This document shows positions 17,601 to 25,230 of a stretch of 43,666 nucleotides of DNA, piece after piece. How positions within the stretch are numbered: the first letter of the stretch is position 1; each line of letters begins with the position of its first letter. Position numbers and translations under genes: made by a program. The notes beneath the pieces were generated by a model that did no database searches, was not told where the DNA came from, and saw nothing but the letters and a program-made list of their open reading frames with translations. The DNA comes from Runella sp. (GTDB lineage Bacteria; Bacteroidota; Bacteroidia; Cytophagales; Spirosomataceae), in contig NZ_JAIXST010000085.1 in NCBI RefSeq assembly GCF_027484545.1, positions 1 to 43,666 of the forward strand, written 5' to 3'.

Positions 17601-17774
17601 AAGCGAGTCGAGATAATGTTCTTTCTTTTTAATATCAACGATACCGTCTTTCCCTGTAGCGAAAGCTTCCGCATCTTTGCGAATACTGCGTGCTACAAAC
17701 GTAAAGGACAGATAATAGACGCTCAATAAGGCTACTACTATTGTCAAGATCCAAATGCCAAGTCTGTTTTGCAT
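14685..17774 (-). CDS. secDF: SecDF: fused SecD-SecF protein translocase subunit
   Basis: It uses the proton gradient to help pull preproteins through SecYEG from the periplasmic side. The 1029-residue chain joins SecD and SecF, as is common in Bacteroidota. SecD part: first helix at about 5-25, the conserved LGLDLQGGMHVVLEV at about 79-93, a long periplasmic domain with a Ser/Thr/Lys-rich insert near 265-300, and five helices from about 490. SecF part: first helix near 670, GLGVDFKGGRSYVVRFEQ at about 690-707, then another five-helix bundle with SMNDTVVVFDRVRE. The charged tail rich in Lys, Pro and Glu is cytoplasmic. It is an important partner for the exported proteases and T9SS substrates of this organism. 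Two terminators follow it. Confidence 0.96.
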   Translation of the reverse strand: MQNRLGIWILTIVVALLSVYYLSFTFVARSIRKDAEAFATGKDGIVDIKKKEHYLDSLRREPVYLGTTYQEVTQRELGLGLDLQGGMHVVLEVAPTDIMKGLAGGNSRNSQFTEALKKAVDAQKSSQSSFVDLFVTEYKSIAPNAQLAQIFSNSTNRGKINNSSSDGDVVKFLKEEVDGATSRAFQIIQQRVDKFGVANPNIQRLPGSGRILIELPGVDNPERVRRLLTGSAKLEFCEVYTLDDISPALNSLGAYMTQLDLEKKIASKGAASTDTSKAGGDLASQLAKGAKTDSTKTDTTANQTGLASLFVPISQGQLGVYAKDTARANELLRRPEVKSMFPSDVVILWDRKGIETTDKRNEIVGIYFIKKTSGQAQLEGDVIVDAGNDYDDRGRPEVNMRMNAEGARKWKNFTAANIGRPVAIILDDFVYTAPNVQNEIPNGNTSITGSFTVEETKDMANILKAGKLPAPTTIVEEAVVGATLGSESVNAGVISSLVGLLVVLIFMVIYYNKAGMIADVALFINLFFLMGIMASLGAILTLPGIAGIVLTIGMAVDANVLVFERIKEELASGKDLKLAISDGFKNSLSSILDSNVTTLLTGIILFFLGTGLILGFATTLVIGILTSLFAALFVSRLILEWWVGKGRTIEFFSSWSQNLFKGADFDFVSRRRMYYIISSVIIGAGIISIIFKGFGLGVDFKGGRSYVVRFEQGVNTTEVRQVLTSVFEAAPEVKTYGGVGIGANQQVKITTSYLADATTPDSDKQAEAKLNEGLSKLPNNKATIQSSQKVGPTIAFDLIMTSLKALLLAILVVSAYIYIRFRRIAFVWGAVVALFHDVLIILAVFSIFNGLLPFSLDVDQAFVGAVLTIMGYSMNDTVVVFDRVREYLRDNRNKKETIPAIINNALNSTLSRTAVTGLSTMFVLIVLFFFGGEVIRGFSFAMLLGVIVGTYSSLFVATPIVVDSLTRAQEKKDALPSEAKKEAPARLISDFPDTPRGGLQQLDMPQEEAPEEKPKKEKKAPLIKPSLKK

Positions 17775-17898
17775 TGTTTTTATGAGTGATGAATAAATGG
17801 ATGAAATGAGTAATGTAAACGATACCCGAAAATGGGCTGTTCAAACGCTGGAAAGCGTTAAAAGTATTATCGTACCGCCGGCACGACAAAATACAACC

Positions 17899-17922
17899 AC
17901 CCTTAGTGTTGACTAAGGTGCA
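17899..17922 (-). terminator. Weak hairpin at the end of the small secreted gene
   Basis: On the minus strand, CACCTTAGT pairs with ACTAAGGGTG across a CAAC loop, with one bulged base. The stem overlaps the last codon and stop of the gene ending at 17913, and GTTGTATTTTGTC follows. It could reduce read-through into secDF, whose start lies about 140 bases further on. Confidence 0.35.
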
Positions 17923-18281
17923 TTAATCGCAATGAAGTGTCCGAAAACGTTTCGGAAAAAAGAGAAGAAATAATAAAAAATATCAAACCGCTTGGGAAGC
18001 GTACTTACAAACGGCAATTCAATGCTGAAGATAGTAGGCAGAAAATAAAACGACTGCTCAAAATCAAACGAGATAGCAGGAGCAACAACCGCCTCCAACG
18101 ACATTTCCTGAATAACGGGACGTTCGCCTTTGGCCTTTTTGTCTTTGGACGTTTTTTCAGCAATTGCCTTTTTAACATCGGCTTGGGGCAACGACAACGC
18201 CTTCCCTGCCATTGCTGTTATCAACAGCAGCAATGCCAAAGTCGTTGAAATAAGTCGTGTTTGAAGCCCCTTTTGTTTCAT
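17913..18281 (-). CDS. Small exported protein of a Bacteroidota-type hypothetical family (C-terminal NAP)
   Basis: The 122-residue product has a signal peptide (MKQKGLQTRLISTTLALLLL, cleavage near residue 30). A Lys-rich middle section (EKTSKDKKAKGE) follows, and then a segment rich in Phe and Tyr that ends in FRNVFGHFIAINAP. I recall small Bacteroidota proteins with the same layout and a C-terminal NAP, but none with a known function. The start is placed at 18281 because a plausible promoter spans 18308-18338, which rules out the longer frame beginning at 18338. It is upstream of secDF on the same strand, with a gap of about 140 bases. Confidence 0.65.
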   Translation of the reverse strand: MKQKGLQTRLISTTLALLLLITAMAGKALSLPQADVKKAIAEKTSKDKKAKGERPVIQEMSLEAVVAPAISFDFEQSFYFLPTIFSIELPFVSTLPKRFDIFYYFFSFFRNVFGHFIAINAP

Positions 18282-18307
18282 AAATACCGAGTTGCTAAAA
18301 GCGGTGG

Positions 18308-18338
18308 CAAATTTCGTACCAATTTTTTTGTTAAACAA
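18308..18338 (-). promoter_or_regulatory. Probable promoter of the 17913-18281 gene
   Basis: On the minus strand, TTG (18338-18336) and GAAATTTG (18315-18308) are separated by 20 bases. The second box differs from TAnnTTTG at one position. The start site would fall near 18300, about 20 bases before the ATG at 18281. Confidence 0.45.
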
Positions 18339-18413
18339 GCACCGCCTATTATTTTAAGTTATCGGTTTTGTCTATATCTTTCTCAAAAATGTTACAAAAC
18401 CACCGTTTGACCT

Positions 18414-19112
18414 ATGCTATTATCCCAACAAATTCTCTCTACTGAAACACTTCCTGCCCCTTCCATACTCGCCCCTGCCCCTTGGACGTTGACTGGGAAT
18501 GGCTACATTTTCCTGTATCGCTTACCGAAAAAACTCATCCAAGAAAATGGGTTTCTGGCTGACTATCAGAACGTTTTCTACAAAGGTTTAGTGAGCAGTA
18601 TCATGCTCGTGGATTATCATACTACCCCCGTTGGCCCTTACCGAGAACTACTGTTTATTCCGGGTTTGTTTAAGATGGTGGACAAATACACTTTCTCCAT
18701 CTCAAAAATTTATGTTTCTGACCAAAATAGTGTGTGGAATGGCATCGAGAACTGGGGAATACCCAAAGAATGGGCTGATTTTGACGTACAGCAGCTTGAT
18801 AAACGCGCTGAGAAAATCACCGTTTCCATTGAAGACAAACCATTTTTTGAAGCGACAATACGACGCGGCACTATTTCGTTTCCTCTTACAACAGCCTTGT
18901 TTCCGTTTCGCATTACCCAACAACTTCGGAAGGATTGGGTACTGACTAAACCCGAAGCGAGCGGCAAAGCCTATTTTGGAAAATTGACCGACATCAAGGT
19001 AAATTCCGAACTATTTCCCGACATTACGCCGTTCAATCCGGTAGCGGTATTGGTAATCAAAGATTTTCAAATGAAATTTCCCGAAGCCGAATTTAGAAAG
19101 ATAGAATTATGA
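18414..19112 (+). CDS. Acetoacetate decarboxylase-like protein
   Basis: The 232-residue product has the acetoacetate decarboxylase (ADC) superfamily pattern: PWTLTGNGYIFLYRL near the N-terminus, MLVDYHTTPVGPYRELLFIPG at about 64-84, and SVWNGIENWGIPKEWADF at about 106-123. Lys118 in GIPKEW is the likely counterpart of the Schiff-base Lys of ADC. Many bacterial relatives are not true decarboxylases, and a beta-cone fold with another ligand or hydratase/aldolase-like chemistry is as likely. It is cytoplasmic, with no signal peptide. The stop overlaps the start of the lipoprotein gene (ATGA), so the two are coupled. Confidence 0.75.
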   Translation: MLLSQQILSTETLPAPSILAPAPWTLTGNGYIFLYRLPKKLIQENGFLADYQNVFYKGLVSSIMLVDYHTTPVGPYRELLFIPGLFKMVDKYTFSISKIYVSDQNSVWNGIENWGIPKEWADFDVQQLDKRAEKITVSIEDKPFFEATIRRGTISFPLTTALFPFRITQQLRKDWVLTKPEASGKAYFGKLTDIKVNSELFPDITPFNPVAVLVIKDFQMKFPEAEFRKIEL

Positions 19113-19537
19113 ACATACACAAACGAATTACCCAGTTTACCCTTTACATTTTCACCTTTACACTTTTTATCTCCTGCGCTCGTCCTGTTTCTACTTCCAA
19201 CGGTGGTTTAGGGATTCCCATTAAATTGGCGAATGCAGAATATCCCATCGATGTATTCTATGAAAATCAACCTACAGGTCGGCCCTATACAGCCCTTGGT
19301 CTTGTAAAAGTGGAAAAAGAAGTTCCGCTCAGTAATCAACAAACCAAAGACGGACGAATGATTTACCGAGGCAATGACGAAGGGCAGAAACGCGCATTAT
19401 TGGACCAACTCATCATACGGGGAGTTAGCATGGGAGCGCACGCCCTCGTGAACGTGCGCTACAAGTATTACACCGCTAAAGATTATCAAGGCTTTATCAT
19501 GGAAGGGACTGCCGTGAAATATGGGAATCAAAATTAA
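19109..19537 (+). CDS. Lipoprotein with a YbjQ-like domain
   Basis: The 142-residue product has a type II signal peptide: the hydrophobic segment TLYIFTFTLFISC ends in a lipobox, with Cys23 as the lipidated residue. The C-terminal half, with GVSMGAHALVNVRYKYY and a final MEGTAVKYG strand, resembles the YbjQ/UPF0145 small-domain family that often assembles into rings, but this match is by eye. It is coupled to the ADC-like gene by a four-base overlap. Its last three bases overlap the end of polA on the other strand (stop codons interlocked at 19534-19537), so there is no room for a separate terminator. Confidence 0.7.
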   Translation: MNIHKRITQFTLYIFTFTLFISCARPVSTSNGGLGIPIKLANAEYPIDVFYENQPTGRPYTALGLVKVEKEVPLSNQQTKDGRMIYRGNDEGQKRALLDQLIIRGVSMGAHALVNVRYKYYTAKDYQGFIMEGTAVKYGNQN

Positions 19538-22374
19538 TGCGCTTCCAACCAATTTATGCCTTTACCAATCCCCGTTTCCATTTTAACGGGCAGTGGAATT
19601 GCATTAATCATTAATTCATTGACTCTTTGGCTCAATAACTCCACCTCGTCGCGATGAGCATCAAAGACCAATTCGTCATGCACTTGGAGAATCATCTTGG
19701 AACGAAGTTTTTCTTTCTTTAAAAAGGCATGAATGTTAATCATGGCAATCTTGATCATATCAGCAGCCGAGCCTTGGATAGGAGCATTGATGGCATTGCG
19801 TTCGGCAAACGTCCGCGTAGTTTGATTTTGAGAATCAATATCTGCCAAATAGCGACGACGCCCTAAAATCGTCTCCACGTATTTGTGTTCACGTGCTTTG
19901 TTGACTGACAAATCCATGAAGGTCTTTACCGCCGGAAATTCCTGAAAATAAGCCTTAATAATTTCACTCGCTTCACCGCGCGGTATTCCTAATCGCTGCG
20001 CCAATCCAAAGGCCGAAATGCCATAAATAATACCAAAATTGACCATTTTAGCCTTGCGACGCATATCAGAAGTCACTTCGCTGAGTTCTACCTTAAACAC
20101 TTTGCTGGCCGTACTGGCGTGAATGTCCAAGCCATTGTTGAAGGCTTCCAACATGGTTGCATCTTGGCTGAAAGCCGCCATAATGCGCAATTCGATTTGG
20201 GAATAATCGGCTGAGAGAATCAAATATTCGTCGCTGTGGGGAATAAAAGCTTTTCGAATCTCCCGCCCGCGAGGAGTACGAATGGGGATATTTTGAAGAT
20301 TGGGATTCGTACTGCTCAATCGTCCCGTGGCCGTTACAGCTTGATTAAAAGACGTATGAATGCGTCCGGTTCGGGGATTAATCAGCAACGGCAAGGCATC
20401 AACATACGTGGATTTTAGCTTTTGTAATTCCCGATAGTCCAAAATCTTACGCGCTATCTCGTGTTCGGCTTCAAGGTCGGAAAGAATGTCTTCGCCCGTT
20501 GCGTATTGTCCGGTGGCCGTTTTCTTGGGGTTCTTGATGAGTTTGAGTTTTTCAAACAAAACGACTCCCAACTGTTTTGGAGACGAAATATTGAATTCTT
20601 CGCCCGCCAAACCATACACTTCCCTTTCAACCTGCTTCATGTCTACTTCCAAAACTCCGGACATTTCAGCCAGTGCCTTCATGTCGACTTTCACTCCTTC
20701 CCGTTCCATGGAAGCCAATACTTCCACTAACGGAATTTCCACTCCCCGAAACAGCTTTTCTGCTTGGTTTTCAATCAATAATGGATTCAGTTTTTCCTTT
20801 AACTGCAACGTAATATCAGCGTCTTCGGCGGCATATTCGACCAGTTTCTCTACCGCAACATCCCGCATCGTGAGCTGCTTGGGGCCTTTTTTCCCAATGA
20901 GCGACTCAATTGAAACCGGTTCGTAATTCAAGTATGAATTAGCCAAAATATCCATGTTGTGCCGTTTTTCCGGCTCTATCAGGTAATGCGCCAACATGGT
21001 ATCGTACAACGGCCCGGCAACTTGAACTCCATAATTTTGGAGAACCACCATGTCATATTTAAGATTTTGGGCGATTTTCTCAATTTTTTCATCTTCCAAT
21101 ACCGCCCTAAAATCTTCCACTACCTTTTGAGCTTCCTCGCGGTCCGCAGGCACAGTCACGTAAAATGCTTCTCCTTTTTGGTACGCAAACGACAAGCCCA
21201 CCAAATCCGCATCATTAGCATCTATGGAAGTAGTTTCAGTATCAAAACAAAACGAGTCCTGCAAACTCAAGTAATGCGCTAACGATTGCCGAAGCTCAGG
21301 GGTATCTACCAAATGATAACGATGGACGGTATTTGCGACGGTTCGACGTTCGTTGGAAGATTCAAACAACAAGGTTGGATTAGCCGCTGAAAATGGTTGT
21401 TTTCCCTGAGCAGGCGCTTCAGCAGACGGACCACTATCTCCAAACAAATTTAATTGTCCTTTTTTATCGGCAATAGGTATAGGCACAGGAGCCTCAGTTT
21501 CACCTAACATTCGCTTACGCAAGGTTCTGAATTCCAATTCATCCAAGAGCGTTGAAAGCATTTCCTTATTAGGCTCGCACATCAATAAATCCTCCTCATT
21601 GAATTCAATTGGGACGTTGATGTCAATGGTAGCGAGCTGCTTTGACAGGATTGCTTTTTCGGCACCGTCAATTACCTTGTCTTTGAGCTTACCGGCAAGT
21701 TTATCCGCGTTAGCAATGATATTTTCAACCGACCCAAACTCTTCCAACAGTTTTTGGGCAGTTTTTTCGCCCACTCCCGGAATTCCTGGAATATTGTCGG
21801 ATGCATCGCCCTGTAAGCCCAACATATCTACTACCTGACTGATGTCTTTAATTCCCCATCTGGCACAGACTTCTTTGGGACCCATGATTTCTACTCCTTT
21901 GCCCATGATGGCAGGCTTGTACAAATAGATGTGCTCTTCCACCAACTGCCCGTAGTCTTTATCAGGCGACATCATAAATACTTCAAAACCCTGACGAGCC
22001 GCCTTTTTGGCAAGTGTCCCTACAACATCATCGGCTTCATAGCCATCCAATTCCAAAATCGGAATGCACAATGCCTTCAGTAATTGTTTTACGTAAGGAA
22101 CGGCGATGGTAATGTCTTCGGGCTGTTGCTGACGCTGGGCTTTATAGGCTTCAAACTGTATATGTCGAAAGGTAGGTTTAGGAGTATCAAATGCCACACC
22201 TAAATGGGTCGGTTTTTCATCTTTCAAGACCTCCAACAATGTATTGGTAAAGCCAAATACCGCATTAGTATTCAATCCGTTGGAGGTAATACGCGGGCTT
22301 TTGATGAAGGCAAAATGAGCCCGGTAAATCAAGGCAAATGCGTCTAAGAGAAAAAGTTTTTTGTCAGGTTTCAT
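19534..22374 (-). CDS. polA: DNA polymerase I with 5' nuclease and proofreading domains
   Basis: It fills gaps, removes Okazaki primers and acts in repair. The product has about 946 residues from the ATG at 22374; nine further codons upstream are open, but MKPDKKLFLLDAFALIYRAHFAF is the conserved start. The 5' nuclease spans about 1-290 (DGYEADDVVGTLA, GVGEKTAQKLL). The 3'-5' exonuclease spans about 350-540 with intact acidic motifs (FCFDTETTSID, YAAEDADIT), so proofreading should be active, unlike in Taq. The polymerase domain runs from about 560 (TATGRLSSTNPNLQNIP, ILSADYSQIELRI, RRKAKMVNFGIIYG, LQVHDELVFD). It is convergent with the lipoprotein gene and divergent from ctp. Confidence 0.97.
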   Translation of the reverse strand: MKPDKKLFLLDAFALIYRAHFAFIKSPRITSNGLNTNAVFGFTNTLLEVLKDEKPTHLGVAFDTPKPTFRHIQFEAYKAQRQQQPEDITIAVPYVKQLLKALCIPILELDGYEADDVVGTLAKKAARQGFEVFMMSPDKDYGQLVEEHIYLYKPAIMGKGVEIMGPKEVCARWGIKDISQVVDMLGLQGDASDNIPGIPGVGEKTAQKLLEEFGSVENIIANADKLAGKLKDKVIDGAEKAILSKQLATIDINVPIEFNEEDLLMCEPNKEMLSTLLDELEFRTLRKRMLGETEAPVPIPIADKKGQLNLFGDSGPSAEAPAQGKQPFSAANPTLLFESSNERRTVANTVHRYHLVDTPELRQSLAHYLSLQDSFCFDTETTSIDANDADLVGLSFAYQKGEAFYVTVPADREEAQKVVEDFRAVLEDEKIEKIAQNLKYDMVVLQNYGVQVAGPLYDTMLAHYLIEPEKRHNMDILANSYLNYEPVSIESLIGKKGPKQLTMRDVAVEKLVEYAAEDADITLQLKEKLNPLLIENQAEKLFRGVEIPLVEVLASMEREGVKVDMKALAEMSGVLEVDMKQVEREVYGLAGEEFNISSPKQLGVVLFEKLKLIKNPKKTATGQYATGEDILSDLEAEHEIARKILDYRELQKLKSTYVDALPLLINPRTGRIHTSFNQAVTATGRLSSTNPNLQNIPIRTPRGREIRKAFIPHSDEYLILSADYSQIELRIMAAFSQDATMLEAFNNGLDIHASTASKVFKVELSEVTSDMRRKAKMVNFGIIYGISAFGLAQRLGIPRGEASEIIKAYFQEFPAVKTFMDLSVNKAREHKYVETILGRRRYLADIDSQNQTTRTFAERNAINAPIQGSAADMIKIAMINIHAFLKKEKLRSKMILQVHDELVFDAHRDEVELLSQRVNELMINAIPLPVKMETGIGKGINWLEAH

Positions 22375-22480
22375 GGATTTTTCAATGGGTATATTTCGCA
22401 AAGAACGGAAAGTTTAAAGAGATTTTTGACTGTTATAAACTACCTTTTGCATTTGTTCGTTAATTTTATGTTTTTGACAC

Positions 22481-22566
22481 AAATAGAACACCGATAAAGC
22501 AGAAGCTACGCAGTACTCATTTGGCCAATCTGTTCAAATCAGTCAAATCCGTTTTATCTGTGTTCC
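22481..22566. repeat. Inverted-repeat intergenic element (AAATAGAACACYGAT family)
   Basis: GAACACCGATAAA at 22486-22498 is inverted at 22553-22565 (12 of 13 positions). The right arm is made of drifting words of the type ACAGAT, GGATTTGAC and TGATTTGAAC on the minus strand. It fills most of the gap between the polA and ctp starts. Its left end shares AAATAGAACACYGAT with the element at 33025. Confidence 0.6.
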
Positions 22567-22582
22567 AATTCTTAATTATTTT

Positions 22583-24262
22583 ATGGAAAATCCAATTAAA
22601 AACGACCGTTGGACGGTAAGATTGCCAATTTTACTGAGCATTACGCTGGCAGCAGGTATGCTTTTGGGAGCTACTTTTTTTGGGGGCAGTAAGGGAGTGA
22701 CAGATGTAGCGCGAGGTTACACGAAATTTAAGGAAGTCCTGCAACTCATTGACAACAACTATGTGGACACAGTCAATACCGATGCTTTGGTAGATTATTC
22801 AATCACTAAAATGCTCGAAAAACTGGACCCGCATACGTATTATTTCAACGCCAAAGATGCCGTAGCGGCTCGTTCTCAACTGGAAAGCGGTTTTGACGGA
22901 ATCGGGATAGAATTCAATCTCTACAAAGATACAGTTTATGTAGTCACTCCACTCGTCGGCGGGCCTTCAGAAGCGGCAGGAATTCAGGGGGGAGATAAAA
23001 TTTTGAAAGTAAACAATGAAGTTTTTACGGGTAAAAGCGTTGATAATTCTTTTATCTTCTCCAAACTTCGCGGTCCGCGCGGCAGTGATGTTAAAATTGA
23101 AATCCTACGTAAAGGCGTTCCCAAACCATTGGCTTTCCAACTTCGTCGTGACCGCATTCCCACCTACTCGGTGGATGCTTCTTACATGATTGATAAAGAG
23201 ACCGGCTACGTCAAAGTAACTCGTTTTTCTGAATCCACGTACGATGAGTTTAAAAACTCACTCAGTACGCTTAAAACTCAGGGAATGAAAAAACTCGTAC
23301 TTGATTTGCGTGGCAATCCCGGAGGATACATGGACCGAGCTACCAACATGGTGGATGAGTTGATTTCGGGAGATAAAATGATTGTGTATACTGACGGAAA
23401 AGATGACCGATACGACCGTCAGACTCGCGCTAAAAATACCGGTATGTTTGAAAGCGGCAGTGTAGTTGTTTTAATTGACGAAGGAAGCGCCTCAGCTTCC
23501 GAAATTGTAGCGGGTGCGTTACAAGACCACGACCGTGCCCTCATTGTAGGCCGACGTTCGTTTGGGAAAGGTCTGGTACAAATGCCCGTTAACCTCTCAG
23601 ATGGTTCAGAGTTACGACTCACTATCTCACGTTATTATACACCGAGCGGACGCAGTATTCAGAAACCTTACACCATGGGCGATGTGGAAACCTATGAAAA
23701 AGACCTAAAAAATCGTTTCTCACACGGTGAATTATTCGTAGCTGACAGCATTAAAAACAACCCAAAACTTCAGTTTCATACCGACGGTGGACGCACTGTA
23801 TACGGCGGCGGCGGCATCACCCCCGACGTGTTTGTACCGCGCGATACGAGTATGATGACCCCGTACCTGTATGAATTGTTTGCCAAAAATACGGTACGTG
23901 ATTACGCATTGAACTACGTAGGTCAGAATAAGAAGCAATTGGAAAAACTAAGCTTTCCCGAATTCCTGAAAACTTATGCAGCCACTGACGCAGATTTAAA
24001 CGAAATTGTAAAAAATGCGACTGCCGACGGGATTAAGTTCAACGAAAAAGAATACAACCGTTCTAAGCCCTACATTCGTACGTATTTGAAGGCAACAATA
24101 GGGCGCTATGCCTTTCAAAAACGTGAAAAAGGGGGCTTGAATAACGAGTTTTATCAGGTAATGTCCACCTTAGATGAAGGTTTACAAAAAGCGTTAACCT
24201 TATTTGACGAAGCCGAGAAATTGGCGCGGGGAAGTGTAAGTTTGAAAGACGCAAAAAAATGA
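22583..24262 (+). CDS. Carboxy-terminal processing protease, S41A family
   Basis: This periplasmic, membrane-anchored protease trims or degrades proteins from the C-terminus. The 559 residues contain an N-terminal signal anchor (about 14-34), a PDZ domain at about 105-190 (GIGIEF, GPSEAAGIQGGDKILKVNN) and the S41 core. Ser304 (EGSASASEI) and Lys329 (RRSFGKGLVQ) have the 25-residue spacing of the Ser-Lys dyad in this family. DLRGNPGG marks the substrate groove. A C-terminal extension of about 150 residues is helical. The stop overlaps the thioesterase start by four bases. The intergenic element at 22481-22566 ends 17 bases before the start codon. Confidence 0.94.
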   Translation: MENPIKNDRWTVRLPILLSITLAAGMLLGATFFGGSKGVTDVARGYTKFKEVLQLIDNNYVDTVNTDALVDYSITKMLEKLDPHTYYFNAKDAVAARSQLESGFDGIGIEFNLYKDTVYVVTPLVGGPSEAAGIQGGDKILKVNNEVFTGKSVDNSFIFSKLRGPRGSDVKIEILRKGVPKPLAFQLRRDRIPTYSVDASYMIDKETGYVKVTRFSESTYDEFKNSLSTLKTQGMKKLVLDLRGNPGGYMDRATNMVDELISGDKMIVYTDGKDDRYDRQTRAKNTGMFESGSVVVLIDEGSASASEIVAGALQDHDRALIVGRRSFGKGLVQMPVNLSDGSELRLTISRYYTPSGRSIQKPYTMGDVETYEKDLKNRFSHGELFVADSIKNNPKLQFHTDGGRTVYGGGGITPDVFVPRDTSMMTPYLYELFAKNTVRDYALNYVGQNKKQLEKLSFPEFLKTYAATDADLNEIVKNATADGIKFNEKEYNRSKPYIRTYLKATIGRYAFQKREKGGLNNEFYQVMSTLDEGLQKALTLFDEAEKLARGSVSLKDAKK

Positions 24263-24816
24263 CACCTCCCAAATCAGTCAATTATTCCCGTACTACGATT
24301 ACCGAACTGATGATTCCCGCCTATGCTAACTTTGGCGGGAAAATTCACGGAGGCATCTTGTTATCACTCATGGACAAAGTGGCTTATGCCTGCGCTTCCA
24401 AACACGCAGGAACGTATGTGGTCACTGTAACCGTAGAAGGTGTCAACTTTTTGCAGCCTATTGAAGTAGGTGAATTGGTGTCTCTTCACGCCTCTATCAA
24501 CTACGTAGGACGCAGCTCGATGGTGATTGGAATTCGGGTCATTGCGGAAAATGTTCGCACAGGTATTCAAAAGCACACCAATACCTCTTACTTCACAATG
24601 GTAGCCAAAGACGACGATGGAAAACCAACCGAAGTGCCGCCGCTTTTGCTTGAAACCAAAGAAGATATCCGACGCTTTATGGAAGCTATCAAACGCCGGG
24701 AACTCAAAGCGGCTTTTGCGGGAGAGTTCGACAACGAAAAAACGCGAATGAAAGTAGACGAAAATGTAGAAATGCTGAAGCAGGAACGATGTGTGATAGC
24801 TCCTGAAACTTCATAA
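24259..24816 (+). CDS. Hotdog-fold acyl-CoA thioesterase
   Basis: It would hydrolyse acyl-CoA thioesters in the cytoplasm. The 185-residue product carries the YciA/ACOT-type hotdog signature: NFGGKIHGGILLSLMDKVAY at about 16-35, with the Asp in LMDK as a likely active-site acid, VEGVNFLQPIEVGELVSL near 56-73, and NTSYFTMVA near 105-114. A charged helical C-terminal stretch of about 50 residues is longer than in the smallest family members. The ATG lies inside the end of the protease gene (ATGA), which points to coupled translation. A role in CoA recycling or lipid turnover is an inference; the chain-length preference cannot be told. Confidence 0.88.
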   Translation: MTPPKSVNYSRTTITELMIPAYANFGGKIHGGILLSLMDKVAYACASKHAGTYVVTVTVEGVNFLQPIEVGELVSLHASINYVGRSSMVIGIRVIAENVRTGIQKHTNTSYFTMVAKDDDGKPTEVPPLLLETKEDIRRFMEAIKRRELKAAFAGEFDNEKTRMKVDENVEMLKQERCVIAPETS

Positions 24817-24854
24817 TTTACGGGTAATTTATCTGCCGTTCTTTCATTTTTCAC

Positions 24855-24862
24855 TACCTTTG
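24855..24862 (+). promoter_or_regulatory. Probable -7 promoter box of ybaB
   Basis: TACCTTTG matches TAnnTTTG exactly and lies 23 bases before the ybaB ATG at 24886, at the right distance for a short leader. No convincing upstream TTG was found. Confidence 0.5.
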
Positions 24863-24885
24863 TCCACTCAAAAATCAGCAATACT

Positions 24886-25224
24886 ATGTTTGGAGATATG
24901 ATGGGAATGCTTGGAAAGGTCAAAGAATTTCAGGCAAAAATGAAAGAAGCCCAAGAAAATTTAGGCCACCTCACTGAATCAGCAGAGGCAGGCGCGGGCA
25001 TGGTGAAGGTCACAGTCAATGGCCGTAAGCAATTGGTAAGTCTTACCATTGACCCTGAATTGGCTCAACCTGAAGACCGTGAGATGTTACAGGACTTGAT
25101 TGTTGCCGCAGTAAACAGGGCAATGGAAAATATCGAAAGCAAAATTAAAGCTCAAATTCAGCAATCTACAGAAGGAATATTACCCAATATTCCAGGATTG
25201 GACTTGAGTCAATTTATGAAATAA
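24886..25224 (+). CDS. YbaB/EbfC nucleoid-associated protein
   Basis: This small DNA-binding protein forms dimers shaped like tweezers and coats the nucleoid. The 112 residues fit the family: an N-terminal helix MFGDMMGMLGKVKEFQAKMKEAQ, the VKVTVNGRKQLVSLTIDPEL beta-hairpin at about 43-62, and a C-terminal helix with AAVNRAMENIESKIK. In many bacteria ybaB follows dnaX and precedes recR; here it precedes a glycosyltransferase, so that linkage is not kept. The gene has its own -7 box. Confidence 0.92.
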   Translation: MFGDMMGMLGKVKEFQAKMKEAQENLGHLTESAEAGAGMVKVTVNGRKQLVSLTIDPELAQPEDREMLQDLIVAAVNRAMENIESKIKAQIQQSTEGILPNIPGLDLSQFMK

Positions 25225-25230
25225 TGGCGA

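Noticed and set aside
17867-17885. Possible fourth copy of the GC-rich motif
   Set aside because: ATCGTACCGCCGGCACGAC shares only about two thirds of the positions with the consensus, too few to claim in a GC-rich 18-mer.
17937-18248. 103-codon plus-strand frame over the small secreted gene
   Set aside because: It is antisense to a gene with a signal peptide, a promoter and a familiar C-terminus; the antisense product is Arg/Asn-rich low complexity.
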